This document shows, in pieces, positions 51,592-60,615 of a stretch of 63,580 nucleotides of DNA. Numbering within the stretch: position 1 is the first letter of the stretch; every line of letters starts with the position of its first letter. The DNA comes from Bradyrhizobium nivariense. Its GTDB lineage: Bacteria > Pseudomonadota > Alphaproteobacteria > Rhizobiales > Xanthobacteraceae. The translations under genes and the position numbers were made by a program. The notes beneath the pieces were generated by a model. The model did not search any database, had not been told where the DNA came from, and saw only the letters and a list, made by a program, of their open reading frames with translations. Location: assembly GCF_029846715.1 (NCBI RefSeq), contig NZ_JARVWW010000042.1:1-63580 (forward strand), given 5' to 3'.

Positions 51592-52349
51592 TCAGTTCTT
51601 CAACCGATACCCCGTGCGGAAAATCCACCAGATCACGACCAGGCAGATCACCAGGAACGCCGTCGTCATGCCGATGCTGACGGACATGCTGACGTCCGCG
51701 ATCTCGTAGAAACTCCAGCGGAAGCCGGAGATCAGATAGACGACCGGATTGAGCAGCGCCACCGTGCGCCACGCGGGCGGCAGCATGTCGATGGAATAGA
51801 AGCTGCCGCCGAGGAAGGTCAGCGGCGTCACCACCAGCATCGGAATCATCTGCAGCTTTTCGAACCCGTCGGCCCAGATGCCGATGATGAAACCGAACAG
51901 GCTGAACGTCACCGCGGTCAGCACCAGGAAGGCCAGCATCCAGACCGGATGATGAATGTGCAGCGGCACGAACAGGCCGGCCGTGGCGAGGATGATCAGG
52001 CCGAGGATGATCGATTTGGTCGCGGCCGCGCCGACATAGCCGAGCACGATCTCGAAATAGGAGATCGGCGCCGACAGGATCTCGTAGATCGTGCCGGTGA
52101 ATTTCGGGAAATAGATGCCGAACGAGGCGTTGGCGATGCTCTGCGTCAGCACCGAGAGCATGATCAGGCCCGGCACGATGAAGGTGCCGTAGCTGACGCC
52201 CTCGACCTGGCTGATGCGCGAGCCGATCGCGGCGCCGAACACCACGAAATACAGCGAGGTCGAGACCACCGGCGAGACGATGCTTTGCAGCAGCGTGCGC
52301 CAGGTGCGCGCCATTTCGAACAGATAGATGGCGCGGATGGCGCGGTGAT

Positions 52350-52353
<4 letters not shown>
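51592..52353 (-). CDS. ABC-2 type transporter permease
   Basis: 253 residues, six helices (for example SLYFVVFGAAIGSRI, VLTAVTFSLFGFIIGIW). The ABC-2 signature region FIVPGLIMLSVLTQSIANASFGIYFPKFTGTIYEILSAPIS is present. Its start overlaps the stop of the ATPase gene by four bases, so the two make one exporter. These YadH-like permeases move lipids, polysaccharide precursors or drugs; substrate unknown. Confidence 0.92.
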
Positions 52354-53273
<920 letters not shown>

Positions 53274-53562
53274 GATGGCCGCAAATCTGAGGGGCAAATG
53301 CTGGGGAGGGGAGGCTGGAACCTGCCGGGAGGGGCGGATCAGCGGAGCTCTGAGATAGGAATGCCCTTGCCCGGCTGCAATTGCCGAGAGAAAAATGGTC
53401 TCAAAACAGGCCCTTCCAAGGCAGCTTTCAGGTAAGTGTTGCGCGATGGTCACGGGCCGCGGCTAAGATTGTCGCTCACGCGGCTCTTTGTTGCGTCTGC
53501 GAGCAGGCCATGGCTACGATTCCGGCCAATTGCGAAGCCTATGTCCCCCGGGGAAAAGATCG

Positions 53563-54276
53563 ATGAGACCGAACGGCCGTCACACCGCCGGCGCCAGCCA
53601 GTTGCCCGCCATCCGCATGTGGGTGATGGGCTTGCTCCTGCTGTCAACTGTTGCCATGAACCCGACCGCCGCCAATGCCGCGCCGAGCCAGGCAGCCGCC
53701 ACCACGCATGTCTATCTGCTCCGCGGCGTGCTCAACATCTTCTCGCTCGGGCTCGATACCATCGGCGCGCGGCTCGAGGCGCAGGGCATCCCGGTAACGG
53801 TTGCCAATTTCGTATCCTGGTCCTCGCTCGCGGATGAAGCCGCCACCGCCTACAAGGCCGGCCGCCTCAAGACCATTGTCCTGGTCGGGCACTCCTCCGG
53901 CGCGACCGCGCTGCCGGACATGATCGCCAAGCTCAACCGTCTTGGCGTTCCCGTGAAACTCGCGATCGGGCTCGACTCCGTGTTCAAGACCAAGCTGTCG
54001 ACCGGCGCCGAACGCTACATCAACATCTATATCGGCGACGGTCCCGGTGAGCCGGTGAAGCGCGCCGACGGCTTTCGCGGCAAGCTCGACAATGTCGACG
54101 TGCGCGGGTCCGGCGTCGGCCACATCTCGATCGACAAGAACGAAGCGATCCAGCGCCGCGTGATTGCCGAGATCGACGCCGCGATCATGCGCTCGCGCGC
54201 ACCTGCTATGCCAGTCGCCGAACCCGGTGCGCCGCGGCCCGCGCGAGCGGCGGCGGCGGCTCCGGCCAGGAACTAG
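53563..54276 (+). CDS. Secreted alpha/beta-hydrolase-like protein (paralogue of the LysM hydrolase at 62481)
   Basis: 237 residues from ATG 53563. A signal peptide (VMGLLLLSTVAMNPTAANA) is followed by HVYLLRGVLNIFSLGLDTIGARL and the nucleophile elbow VLVGHSSGATAL (S111). ERYINIYIGDG and GVGHISIDKN match corresponding stretches of the protein at 62481-63401, and the serine falls at the same residue number. A catalytic His may lie in VGHISID. Substrate unknown. The stop overlaps that of the convergent P450 gene. Confidence 0.7.
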   Translation: MRPNGRHTAGASQLPAIRMWVMGLLLLSTVAMNPTAANAAPSQAAATTHVYLLRGVLNIFSLGLDTIGARLEAQGIPVTVANFVSWSSLADEAATAYKAGRLKTIVLVGHSSGATALPDMIAKLNRLGVPVKLAIGLDSVFKTKLSTGAERYINIYIGDGPGEPVKRADGFRGKLDNVDVRGSGVGHISIDKNEAIQRRVIAEIDAAIMRSRAPAMPVAEPGAPRPARAAAAAPARN

Positions 54277-55451
54277 GCGGCCGTCACCCGCACGGGCATA
54301 CTCTCAAGCCCACGCAGGGAATTGTTCAACCTGCGCCTCGGCTCTGCCGTGAGCTCGATGGTCTTCACACGCCTTGCGAGCTCGCCGAAGATCAGTTCGC
54401 CTTCCAGGCGTGCGATCATCTGGCCGACGCAGGCGTGGATGCCGGCGCCGAAACCGACATGCCCGGTCGCGAGCCGTTCGACGTCGAAGCGATCGGGTCT
54501 GTCCCAGCGCGCGCGGTCGCGGTTGGCGGAGGCCATGAACAGCAGCACCTTGCGGTGTGCGGGGATCACGCCGCCGCCGATCTCGACATCGCGCGAGGTG
54601 GTGCGAAAGAACGTCTGCACCGGTGAATCATAACGCAGCCCTTCCTCGAAAGCATTGCGCGCCAGCTCCGGCTTGTGGTGCAGCTTGCGATATTCATCCG
54701 GATGAGTGGCGAGTGCGAGCAGGGTATTGCCGATGCCGTTGACGGTGGTGTCGATCCCGGCGGTGAGGAACGGTCGCACCAGATGAGTTGCTTCGTGCTC
54801 GCTGATCTCGCCTTCGTCAGCGGCCTGGTAGATCATCATGCCGAGCCCGTCTGGCCGCAGCGCATCTCGCGCGCAACATTCCATGATCCAGCCCTGCGCC
54901 GCGAGCCCTGCTTGTCGTGACGCTGCCAGCGTCGCGTTCTCCGGGCCAAAGCTGTCGAACACGAACGTGCTCCAGGTTAGCAGCTTGTCGCGGCCGTCCG
55001 GCCGGATGCCGATCGCATCCGGAAACACCTTCATCGGGTAGGCTTCCGCGAGATCGGTGACGGCATCGAATGAGCCCTTGTCGATCAGCTCGGAGATTTT
55101 CTTCTCCGCCTCCAGCTGAAACGTTTCGCGCAGCCGCCGCGCGACACCCGGGGACAGGGTGCGGCCGAGGACGCGGCGGCCCTTGTCGTGGTCGGGAGGA
55201 TCGATCTGGAGCGTCAGCGGCTTTGGCAGGGCCGGGTTCATCCCGTGGAGCCCGACACCCTCGCCGCTGATGAATGTCTTCCAGTCCTTCAGGGCCGGCT
55301 CGACTTCGGCATAGCCTGCCATGGCCCACACGCCGTAGCGCTCCAATGCGAACGCGGGCCCGAGCGCGCGCAACGTCTCATAGGCGGGATAGGGGTCCAT
55401 CAGGAAATCAGGCCCAAACGGGTCGGCCGGACTGGATGCAATGCCGCTCAT
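54273..55451 (-). CDS. Cytochrome P450, CYP199-like
   Basis: 392 residues. The haem-binding loop is GFGAGIHACVGQMIARLEGE (C341 ligand), the I-helix oxygen-activation motif AGIDTT is at 231-236, and ExxR is E270-R273. Stretches such as NAFEEGLRYDSPVQTFFRTT and NNSLRGLESMPV closely recall the CYP199 family as I remember it, whose members demethylate 4-methoxybenzoate-like aromatic acids. No ferredoxin or reductase gene is nearby, so redox partners are elsewhere. It lies 16 bases downstream of a solute-binding protein gene, probably in one operon. Confidence 0.92.
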   Translation of the reverse strand: MSGIASSPADPFGPDFLMDPYPAYETLRALGPAFALERYGVWAMAGYAEVEPALKDWKTFISGEGVGLHGMNPALPKPLTLQIDPPDHDKGRRVLGRTLSPGVARRLRETFQLEAEKKISELIDKGSFDAVTDLAEAYPMKVFPDAIGIRPDGRDKLLTWSTFVFDSFGPENATLAASRQAGLAAQGWIMECCARDALRPDGLGMMIYQAADEGEISEHEATHLVRPFLTAGIDTTVNGIGNTLLALATHPDEYRKLHHKPELARNAFEEGLRYDSPVQTFFRTTSRDVEIGGGVIPAHRKVLLFMASANRDRARWDRPDRFDVERLATGHVGFGAGIHACVGQMIARLEGELIFGELARRVKTIELTAEPRRRLNNSLRGLESMPVRVTAA

Positions 55452-55467
55452 GGTCAGCTCTCGTCCG

Positions 55468-56679
55468 CTATTGCTTGGTCAGCGGACACTGGCCTTCGCT
55501 CTCGGGGCGGAACGCGTCCTCACCCTTGATCGTGGCGACGACCTTCAGCAGATCCCAGGTCGATGTCGACTCGTCCGGCGCCTTGACCTGGAGCAGGTAG
55601 AGGGGATGGATCTTGCGGCCGTCCTTGCGGATGTAGCCCCTGCCGAACAGCGGATCGTTAGTGGGCATCTCCTTCATCGCCGCGACGACCGCCTTGCCGT
55701 CCTTGGCGCTGCCGACCTTGTCGACCGACTTGAGATAGTGAATGACGGAGGCATAGACGCCGGCCTGCATGTCGTTCGGATAGGCCTTCGACGGAATACG
55801 CTCGGCGAAGCGATTGGCGAAAGCCCGCGTGCCGTCGTTCAGGTCCCAGTAGAACGGGTTCATGATCTGCGCGCCCTGCGCGAATTTCAGTCCGAGCGCG
55901 GGAAGCCCGTTCATCCCCAGGATCAACCCGACCAGCTTGTGGTCCCGGGTCAGACCGAACTCGGCGGCCTGCTTCATCGACGTGATGGTATCGTCACCGG
56001 CATTGGCGAAGCCGACGACGTTCGCGCCCGAAGCCTGGGCCTGGAGCAGGAAGGAGGCATAATCGGCCGTCCCGAGCGGATGCCGCACGCTGCCGAGCAC
56101 CTCGCCGCCGGACGCCTTCACGGCCTCTGCCGCCTGCTTCTCCAGATCGTGTCCGAAGGCGTAGTCGGCGGTGATGAAGAACCACTTCTTGCCGCCCTGC
56201 TGAACGATCGCCTTGCCGAGGCCGCGCCCGTAGGCGTAGGTGTCGTAGGTCCAGTGCACGGTGTTCGGCGTGCATTTTTCGCCGGTCAGCAGCACCGTTC
56301 CGGCGCCCGATCCAACGAAGACCTTGTTCTTCTCGGCGCTCATGCCGGCCACCGCGAGCGCGATCGACGAGTTGGGAATGTCGAAGATCGCATCGACGCC
56401 GTCGTTCTCGTACCAGCGCCGCGCGATGCCGATCCCGATATCCGTCTTGTTCTGGTGATCCGCCGCGACGACCTCGACGGGCTTTCCGCCAGCCTTTCCG
56501 CCAAAATCCTCCACCGCCATTTTGGCGGCGACGACCGAGCCGACGCCTTGATAGCTCGCGAACGGACCCGACTGGTCGTTCAGGATGCCGATCTTCACTG
56601 CGTCCTGAGCGAATGCCGGCCCCGCCGCAGCCAGCATCAAGGCCGAAATGCACAATTTGTGCAGGAATTTGCTGTTCAT
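55468..56679 (-). CDS. ABC transporter solute-binding protein (LivK-like)
   Basis: 403 residues. A signal peptide (LCISALMLAAAGPAFAQ) precedes a type I periplasmic-binding fold (VKIGILNDQSGPFASYQGVGSVVAAKMAVEDF). It belongs to the branched-chain amino acid/amide group, many members of which in this lineage bind aromatic acids. No permease or ATPase gene is adjacent. The P450 downstream and MarR divergent upstream suggest a role in uptake of an aromatic substrate (inference). Confidence 0.9.
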   Translation of the reverse strand: MNSKFLHKLCISALMLAAAGPAFAQDAVKIGILNDQSGPFASYQGVGSVVAAKMAVEDFGGKAGGKPVEVVAADHQNKTDIGIGIARRWYENDGVDAIFDIPNSSIALAVAGMSAEKNKVFVGSGAGTVLLTGEKCTPNTVHWTYDTYAYGRGLGKAIVQQGGKKWFFITADYAFGHDLEKQAAEAVKASGGEVLGSVRHPLGTADYASFLLQAQASGANVVGFANAGDDTITSMKQAAEFGLTRDHKLVGLILGMNGLPALGLKFAQGAQIMNPFYWDLNDGTRAFANRFAERIPSKAYPNDMQAGVYASVIHYLKSVDKVGSAKDGKAVVAAMKEMPTNDPLFGRGYIRKDGRKIHPLYLLQVKAPDESTSTWDLLKVVATIKGEDAFRPESEGQCPLTKQ

Positions 56680-56716
56680 TGTGTCCCTCCCGTGGGCGGT
56701 CTTGTGCCGCTGAATA

Positions 56717-56737
56717 ATAGTTATATTTTATATCTAT
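56717..56737. promoter_or_regulatory. Palindromic MarR operator candidate
   Basis: A 21-base imperfect palindrome (arms ATAGTTATAT and TTATATCTAT, 8 of 10 positions symmetrical) in a very AT-rich patch between the divergent binding-protein and MarR genes. Such palindromes are the usual MarR targets. Confidence 0.5.
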
Positions 56738-56795
56738 TTTCGGGAGAGTCAATTCGGCGGACTTTTGGCCGTCGCGCTTCAAGGATCATGAGCCC

Positions 56796-57272
56796 GTGAG
56801 ACCCGCAGGGAAGTCCGCCGAAAAGTCGCCTCGGCAGCCGGAAAAATCGTTGGATTTGAAGGCGCTCCAGCGCACACCGGGCTTCATGCTGCGGCTCGCG
56901 CAGCTGAAATTCTTCGAAGGGTTTTACGAAGAGTTCGCCGCATTGGGCGTGACGCCCGCGACCTATGCGATCTTCGTCGTCATTCGCGACAATCCCGGCG
57001 TTCCGCCGAGCAGCCTTGCAAGCCTGCTGCGGCTGCGCCTGCCCAATTTGATCAAGATCCTGAACGAGCTCGAATCGTCGGGCTTCATCAAGCGCAACCG
57101 CTCGAAGGCGGATCGCCGCGCCGTAGAGCTCGTGCTCACGCCCAAGGGCGCAAAGCTCATTCACGAGGCGGCGAGGCTGACCGAGCCTTATAACCAAAAG
57201 ATGCTCACCCCGCTCAGCGAGGCCGAGCAGCGCAGCTTGCTCGAGTTGCTGAACCGGATTCTGCCGCTTTAG
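56796..57272 (+). CDS. MarR family transcriptional regulator
   Basis: 158 residues from GTG 56796. The only ATG nearby reaches a stop in four codons. The winged helix covers about 55-125: PSSLASLLRLRLPNLIKILNELESSGFIKRNRSKADRRAVELVLTPKG, with the DRR wing. MarR proteins release DNA on binding aromatic or phenolic ligands. It is divergent from the binding protein and P450 genes, which are probably its targets. Confidence 0.93.
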   Translation: MRPAGKSAEKSPRQPEKSLDLKALQRTPGFMLRLAQLKFFEGFYEEFAALGVTPATYAIFVVIRDNPGVPPSSLASLLRLRLPNLIKILNELESSGFIKRNRSKADRRAVELVLTPKGAKLIHEAARLTEPYNQKMLTPLSEAEQRSLLELLNRILPL

Positions 57273-57330
57273 GCTGGCTGGCTAGCCGCTCGCATTCTTG
57301 GCTTTATCGCGGCGTCGTTCTTTGGCGCCG

Positions 57331-57945
57331 CTATGCCCTGCCGTCGACGGGCGCGCTGTTCTTGGCACCCGGCGCCTCGGGCTTCAGATAGACGATAAGA
57401 CAGCAACAGCACATTGCCAGCCCGGTGACCGGGAATCTCAAGGCGACGACGGTGGCGACCGCGAAGACGCCGAGAGTCACCATTGACCGGATGCGCATGA
57501 TTCTGCGCTCCTTCGGCGGGACCTCGCTGGCGGGCGCTCGGACGACCAGGTCCCAGATCAAGGCGACGTATGTCGCGTTCACCAGGAAGAACACGGCGGC
57601 ATAGAACGCGACCGGCTGCGGTGCGAGCTCACTCACCGCCATCCAGGCGGTGGAGAGCGGCAGCAGCGACACCGAGAACAGATGCGCGAAGTTGAACCAC
57701 ATCAGCCGTGGCGTCGCCTCGTTGGCATAGCGCATCAGATGGTGGTGATTGGCCCACACGATCGCGATGAACACATAGCTCACGGCATAGGAGAGCCAGG
57801 TCGGCCACAGCGTCAGCAAGGCCGCGAAGGTCGGGATCTCGGGCGGACGAAGGTCAAGCACGAGCACTGTGATCAGGACGGCGAACACGCCGTCCGAGAA
57901 TGCGCTGAGCCGTTCCGGGGGTCGTCTCGCATGGGTCATGGCCAT
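57331..57945 (-). CDS. TMEM175-family (DUF1211) potassium channel-like protein
   Basis: 204 residues with six helices. It begins RLSAFSDGVFAVLITVLVLDL; the FSDG motif in helix 1 is the hallmark of TMEM175 channels. IVWANHHHLMRY fits the conserved helix 3 region. Bacterial members are potassium-permeable tetramers. An odd CCCC run occurs near the end (GLAMCCCCLIVYL). It follows the hydrolase gene by five bases and may share its transcript. Confidence 0.9.
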   Translation of the reverse strand: MAMTHARRPPERLSAFSDGVFAVLITVLVLDLRPPEIPTFAALLTLWPTWLSYAVSYVFIAIVWANHHHLMRYANEATPRLMWFNFAHLFSVSLLPLSTAWMAVSELAPQPVAFYAAVFFLVNATYVALIWDLVVRAPASEVPPKERRIMRIRSMVTLGVFAVATVVALRFPVTGLAMCCCCLIVYLKPEAPGAKNSAPVDGRA

Positions 57946-57950
57946 CGCTC

Positions 57951-58805
57951 CTATTGCGTCAAGAACGCGCGAATGCTGGCCGCGATCTCCCTTGCATGCG
58001 TTTCCAGCGCGAAATGACCGGTGTCGAAGAACTGCACCACGGCGTTGGGATTGTCGCGCTTGAACGCCTCGGCGCCGGGCGGGATGAAGAAGGGATCGTT
58101 CTTGCCCCAGACCGCCAGGAACGGCGGCTTGTGCGTGCGGAAGTAGTCTTGGAATGACGGATAGAGCGCGACGTTGCTCTTGTAGTCGCCGAACAGGTCG
58201 AGCTGCACGTCATCGGAGCCCGGGCGCGCCAGGTAGAAATTGTCGAGGTTCTGGCCGTCCGGCGACACCATGGTCGTATCGCCAACGCCGTGCGTGTACT
58301 GCCAGCGCGTCGCCTCCGGCGTGAGGAAAGCGCGCAGCGCCTCGCGGTTGGCGAGCGACGGGTCCTGCCAGTAAGCCTTGATTGGAGTCCAGCCGTCGCT
58401 GAGGCCGTCCTCATAGGCGTTGCCGTTCTGCGAAATGATCGCCGTGATCCGCTCGGGGTGGCGCAGCGCAAGCCGGAAGCCGGTCGGCGCGCCATAGTCG
58501 AACACATAGACCGCGAAGCGGTCGAAGCCGATCACCTCGGTGAAGCGCTCGATCACGCGCGCGACATTGTCGAAGGTGTAGCGGAAGGTGTCGCGCGAGG
58601 GCATGTCGGACTGGCCGAAGCCGGGAAGATCAGGCGCAACGACGTGATACTTGTCGGCGAGCAGCGGGATCAGGTCGCGGAACATGTGACCCGCGCTCGG
58701 GAAGCCGTGCAGCAGCAGGAGATTTGGTGCGTTCGTCGGCCCGGCCTCGCGATAGAAGACTTTGAAGCCGTCGACGTCGGCGGTGCGATATGTGGTCGGG
58801 GTCAT
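57951..58805 (-). CDS. Alpha/beta hydrolase with aspartate nucleophile (haloalkane dehalogenase/epoxide hydrolase-like)
   Basis: 284 residues. LLLHGFPSAGHMFRDLIPLL is the oxyanion loop; AVYVFDYGAPTGFRLAL is the elbow with Asp (D103) where serine hydrolases have Ser; DTGHFALETHAREIAASI gives the catalytic His. That combination is the haloalkane/fluoroacetate dehalogenase or epoxide hydrolase plan. The substrate is unknown. It is followed by the channel gene and preceded, 44 bases away, by a second alpha/beta hydrolase in the same direction. Confidence 0.85.
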   Translation of the reverse strand: MTPTTYRTADVDGFKVFYREAGPTNAPNLLLLHGFPSAGHMFRDLIPLLADKYHVVAPDLPGFGQSDMPSRDTFRYTFDNVARVIERFTEVIGFDRFAVYVFDYGAPTGFRLALRHPERITAIISQNGNAYEDGLSDGWTPIKAYWQDPSLANREALRAFLTPEATRWQYTHGVGDTTMVSPDGQNLDNFYLARPGSDDVQLDLFGDYKSNVALYPSFQDYFRTHKPPFLAVWGKNDPFFIPPGAEAFKRDNPNAVVQFFDTGHFALETHAREIAASIRAFLTQ

Positions 58806-58849
58806 GACATTCTCCGTTTTTGATAACTGATTTGGTGGCTTTGCCGGAG

Positions 58850-59542
58850 TTACTCCGAGACCGAGACGATCGCCTCGCGGATGATGTCGGCAACGGCGGC
58901 GGGCGCAGTGACGCTGGGCGTGTGATCGACGGCATGCGATCGCACCTTCGCCTTCATGCGCTCCACCATGAAGCGCTGCGTCTGTGGCACGATCATGCGG
59001 TCCTGCTCGGCGATCAGGAACCAGCTCGGAACGTCCTTCCAGAGCGGGCGCCCGACCGGGACCGTAATGCAGTTCAGCGAGATCGGTCGCTGCACGGCCG
59101 CGAGTACGGCATGGTCCTCCGCCGAGGCGTTCTGCGCGAAGGCCGCAGCAAACGCGTCTTCCGCCAGCCAGATCAGGCCATTGTCGTCGGGCGCGAGTTT
59201 TGGCGCCTGCGGATGCGGCGGAAGGCGATAGAATACGTCCGCAACCTTCTCGCCCTCATCGGGGGCAAGGGCCGCGACATAGACCAGAGCCTTCACGCGC
59301 GCGGGACGCGCTAGCGCAATGACCGCGCCGGCATAGGCGTGCCCGGCGAGCACGATCGGGCCTTCGGTGCGATCCAGGCTGCGGTTGAGGGCGGCGACAT
59401 CGTCGGCCAGCGAAGTCAGCGGCAGCGGCGCTGCCTGCGCCTTGATCCCTTCGGCCTCAAGCGCCGCGATGACGCGGGCCCAGCTCGACCCATCCGCCCA
59501 CGCACCATGCGCCAGAACCACAGTCGCATCGGCCTTGGCCAT
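58850..59542 (-). CDS. Alpha/beta hydrolase homologue with Ala in place of the nucleophile Ser
   Basis: 230 residues from ATG 59542 (MAKADATVVLAHGAWADGSS); the frame stays open upstream without homology. It belongs to the same esterase group as the protein at 2069 (HGAWADGSSW, SHAVDHTPSVTAPAAV). The elbow, however, reads LAGHAYAGAV: residue 69, where family members have the catalytic Ser, is Ala. It is thus probably not a classic esterase. It is divergent from the CGNR regulator, with a repeated operator between them. Confidence 0.85.
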   Translation of the reverse strand: MAKADATVVLAHGAWADGSSWARVIAALEAEGIKAQAAPLPLTSLADDVAALNRSLDRTEGPIVLAGHAYAGAVIALARPARVKALVYVAALAPDEGEKVADVFYRLPPHPQAPKLAPDDNGLIWLAEDAFAAAFAQNASAEDHAVLAAVQRPISLNCITVPVGRPLWKDVPSWFLIAEQDRMIVPQTQRFMVERMKAKVRSHAVDHTPSVTAPAAVADIIREAIVSVSE

Positions 59543-59556
59543 CGCTACCTCCGTTA

Positions 59557-59629
59557 GTAACCTGTTTGACTGCAAGATTAAGGTTACGTACGCCGATAGT
59601 AACTTGTCAAGCTGCAATATACAGGTTAT
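59557..59629. promoter_or_regulatory. Duplicated palindromic operator between hydrolase and CGNR regulator
   Basis: Two 31-base units, 59557-59587 and 59599-59629, start 42 bases apart (four helical turns). Each has inverted ends (GTAACCT..AGGTTAC and GTAACTTGT..ACAGGTTAT) and a shared core CTGCAA. This fits dimers binding on one face of the DNA, presumably the CGNR protein. Confidence 0.6.
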
Positions 59630-59663
59630 GTCGAAGTTGTTTCGTCGGGCTGGGGAGCCGCAC

Positions 59664-60287
59664 ATGTCAAACAGACCGCCTGCGATGTTCATTGCCGACT
59701 CGCCCGGCCTCGATTTCCTCAATTCGATCGCAACGCCGGTCGATACGCCCGTCGATTGGCTCGACGATGGCGAAGGCCTGATCGACTGGCTGGCCCAGGC
59801 CCGGCTCGTTCCACCCTACGAGCTCGATGCGATGAAAGCGCGCGCCTTGCCGGGCGAACTCGACAAGGTCGCGGATCAGGCCCGCGCCTTGCGCGAGTGG
59901 TTTCGAGGTTTTGTTCGCAAGCATGCAGGCCGGCCGCTCACCGCGAACGCGCTGCACGAACTCGGTCCGTTGAACAGCATTTTGGCGCGCGATGAAGCGT
60001 TCCGGCAGATCGTGCCACGTCACGACGAGGGCGATGAAGGCCTCGTGCTGCAAAGGATGCGGCGTTGGCAATCGCTCGAGTCCCTGCTGCTGCCGGTCGG
60101 CGAAGCGCTGGCGCAATTCGTCTGCGAGGAGGACTTTTCGGACGTGAAGGCGTGCGAGGGCCATAGCTGCACGATGCTGTTCGCCGACCACACCCGCAGG
60201 CGCGCGCGACGGTGGTGCATCATGGCGGTCTGCGGCAACCGCGCCAAGCAGGCCGCGCATCGCAGCAGGCTCAAGAGCAGGCAGTGA
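59664..60287 (+). CDS. CGNR zinc-finger transcriptional regulator with ABATE domain
   Basis: 207 residues. ATG 59664 is chosen because GGGAG lies seven bases before it; 59628 is an alternative that would overlap the operator. The N-terminal ABATE domain (DSPGLDFLNSIATPVDTPVDWLDDG) may sense a small molecule. The C-terminal zinc finger has C164, C169 or nearby, C185 and C190-G-N-R, ending in AKQAAHRSRLK. Such regulators are commonly divergent from hydrolase genes they control, as here. Confidence 0.88.
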   Translation: MSNRPPAMFIADSPGLDFLNSIATPVDTPVDWLDDGEGLIDWLAQARLVPPYELDAMKARALPGELDKVADQARALREWFRGFVRKHAGRPLTANALHELGPLNSILARDEAFRQIVPRHDEGDEGLVLQRMRRWQSLESLLLPVGEALAQFVCEEDFSDVKACEGHSCTMLFADHTRRRARRWCIMAVCGNRAKQAAHRSRLKSRQ

Positions 60288-60332
60288 AGGGCTGGGGGCC
60301 AGACCGGACCTGACAACAAGGAGCCCAACCAA

Positions 60333-60602
60333 ATGGCTGATCTTCCCCTGATCGTCTTCGACGTCAACGAGACGCTGCTCGATCTCCAGGCAATGGAGCC
60401 GACCTTTGCGCGCAACTTCGGCGACAAGGATGCGATGCGCCTGTGGTTCGCCAATTTCATCCTCTATTCGTCGGCTCTCACGGTCGCGGGCTGTTACGTC
60501 GACGTCCTCGGTGTCGGTCCGCAGCCACAGATCGTCGGTGATGACCTCAACGACGTCGCCGATCAGTTGATCGCGCGCCACAAGGCCGGCGGCGCGGGTT
60601 GA
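60333..60602 (+). pseudogene. Haloacid dehalogenase (type II) with large internal deletion
   Basis: 89 residues. The first 57 match the start of L-2-haloacid dehalogenases (LIVFDVNETLLDLQ with nucleophile D10, then MRLWFANFILYSSALTVAGCY). Residue 58 onward matches the extreme C-terminus (GPQPQIVGDDLNDVADQLIARH). About 130-150 residues holding the phosphate/halide-binding and Lys motifs are missing, in frame. GGAGCCC before the ATG is a good ribosome site, so it may still be translated, but it cannot be an active enzyme. Confidence 0.8.
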
Positions 60603-60615
60603 TCCGCGGGCCGTC

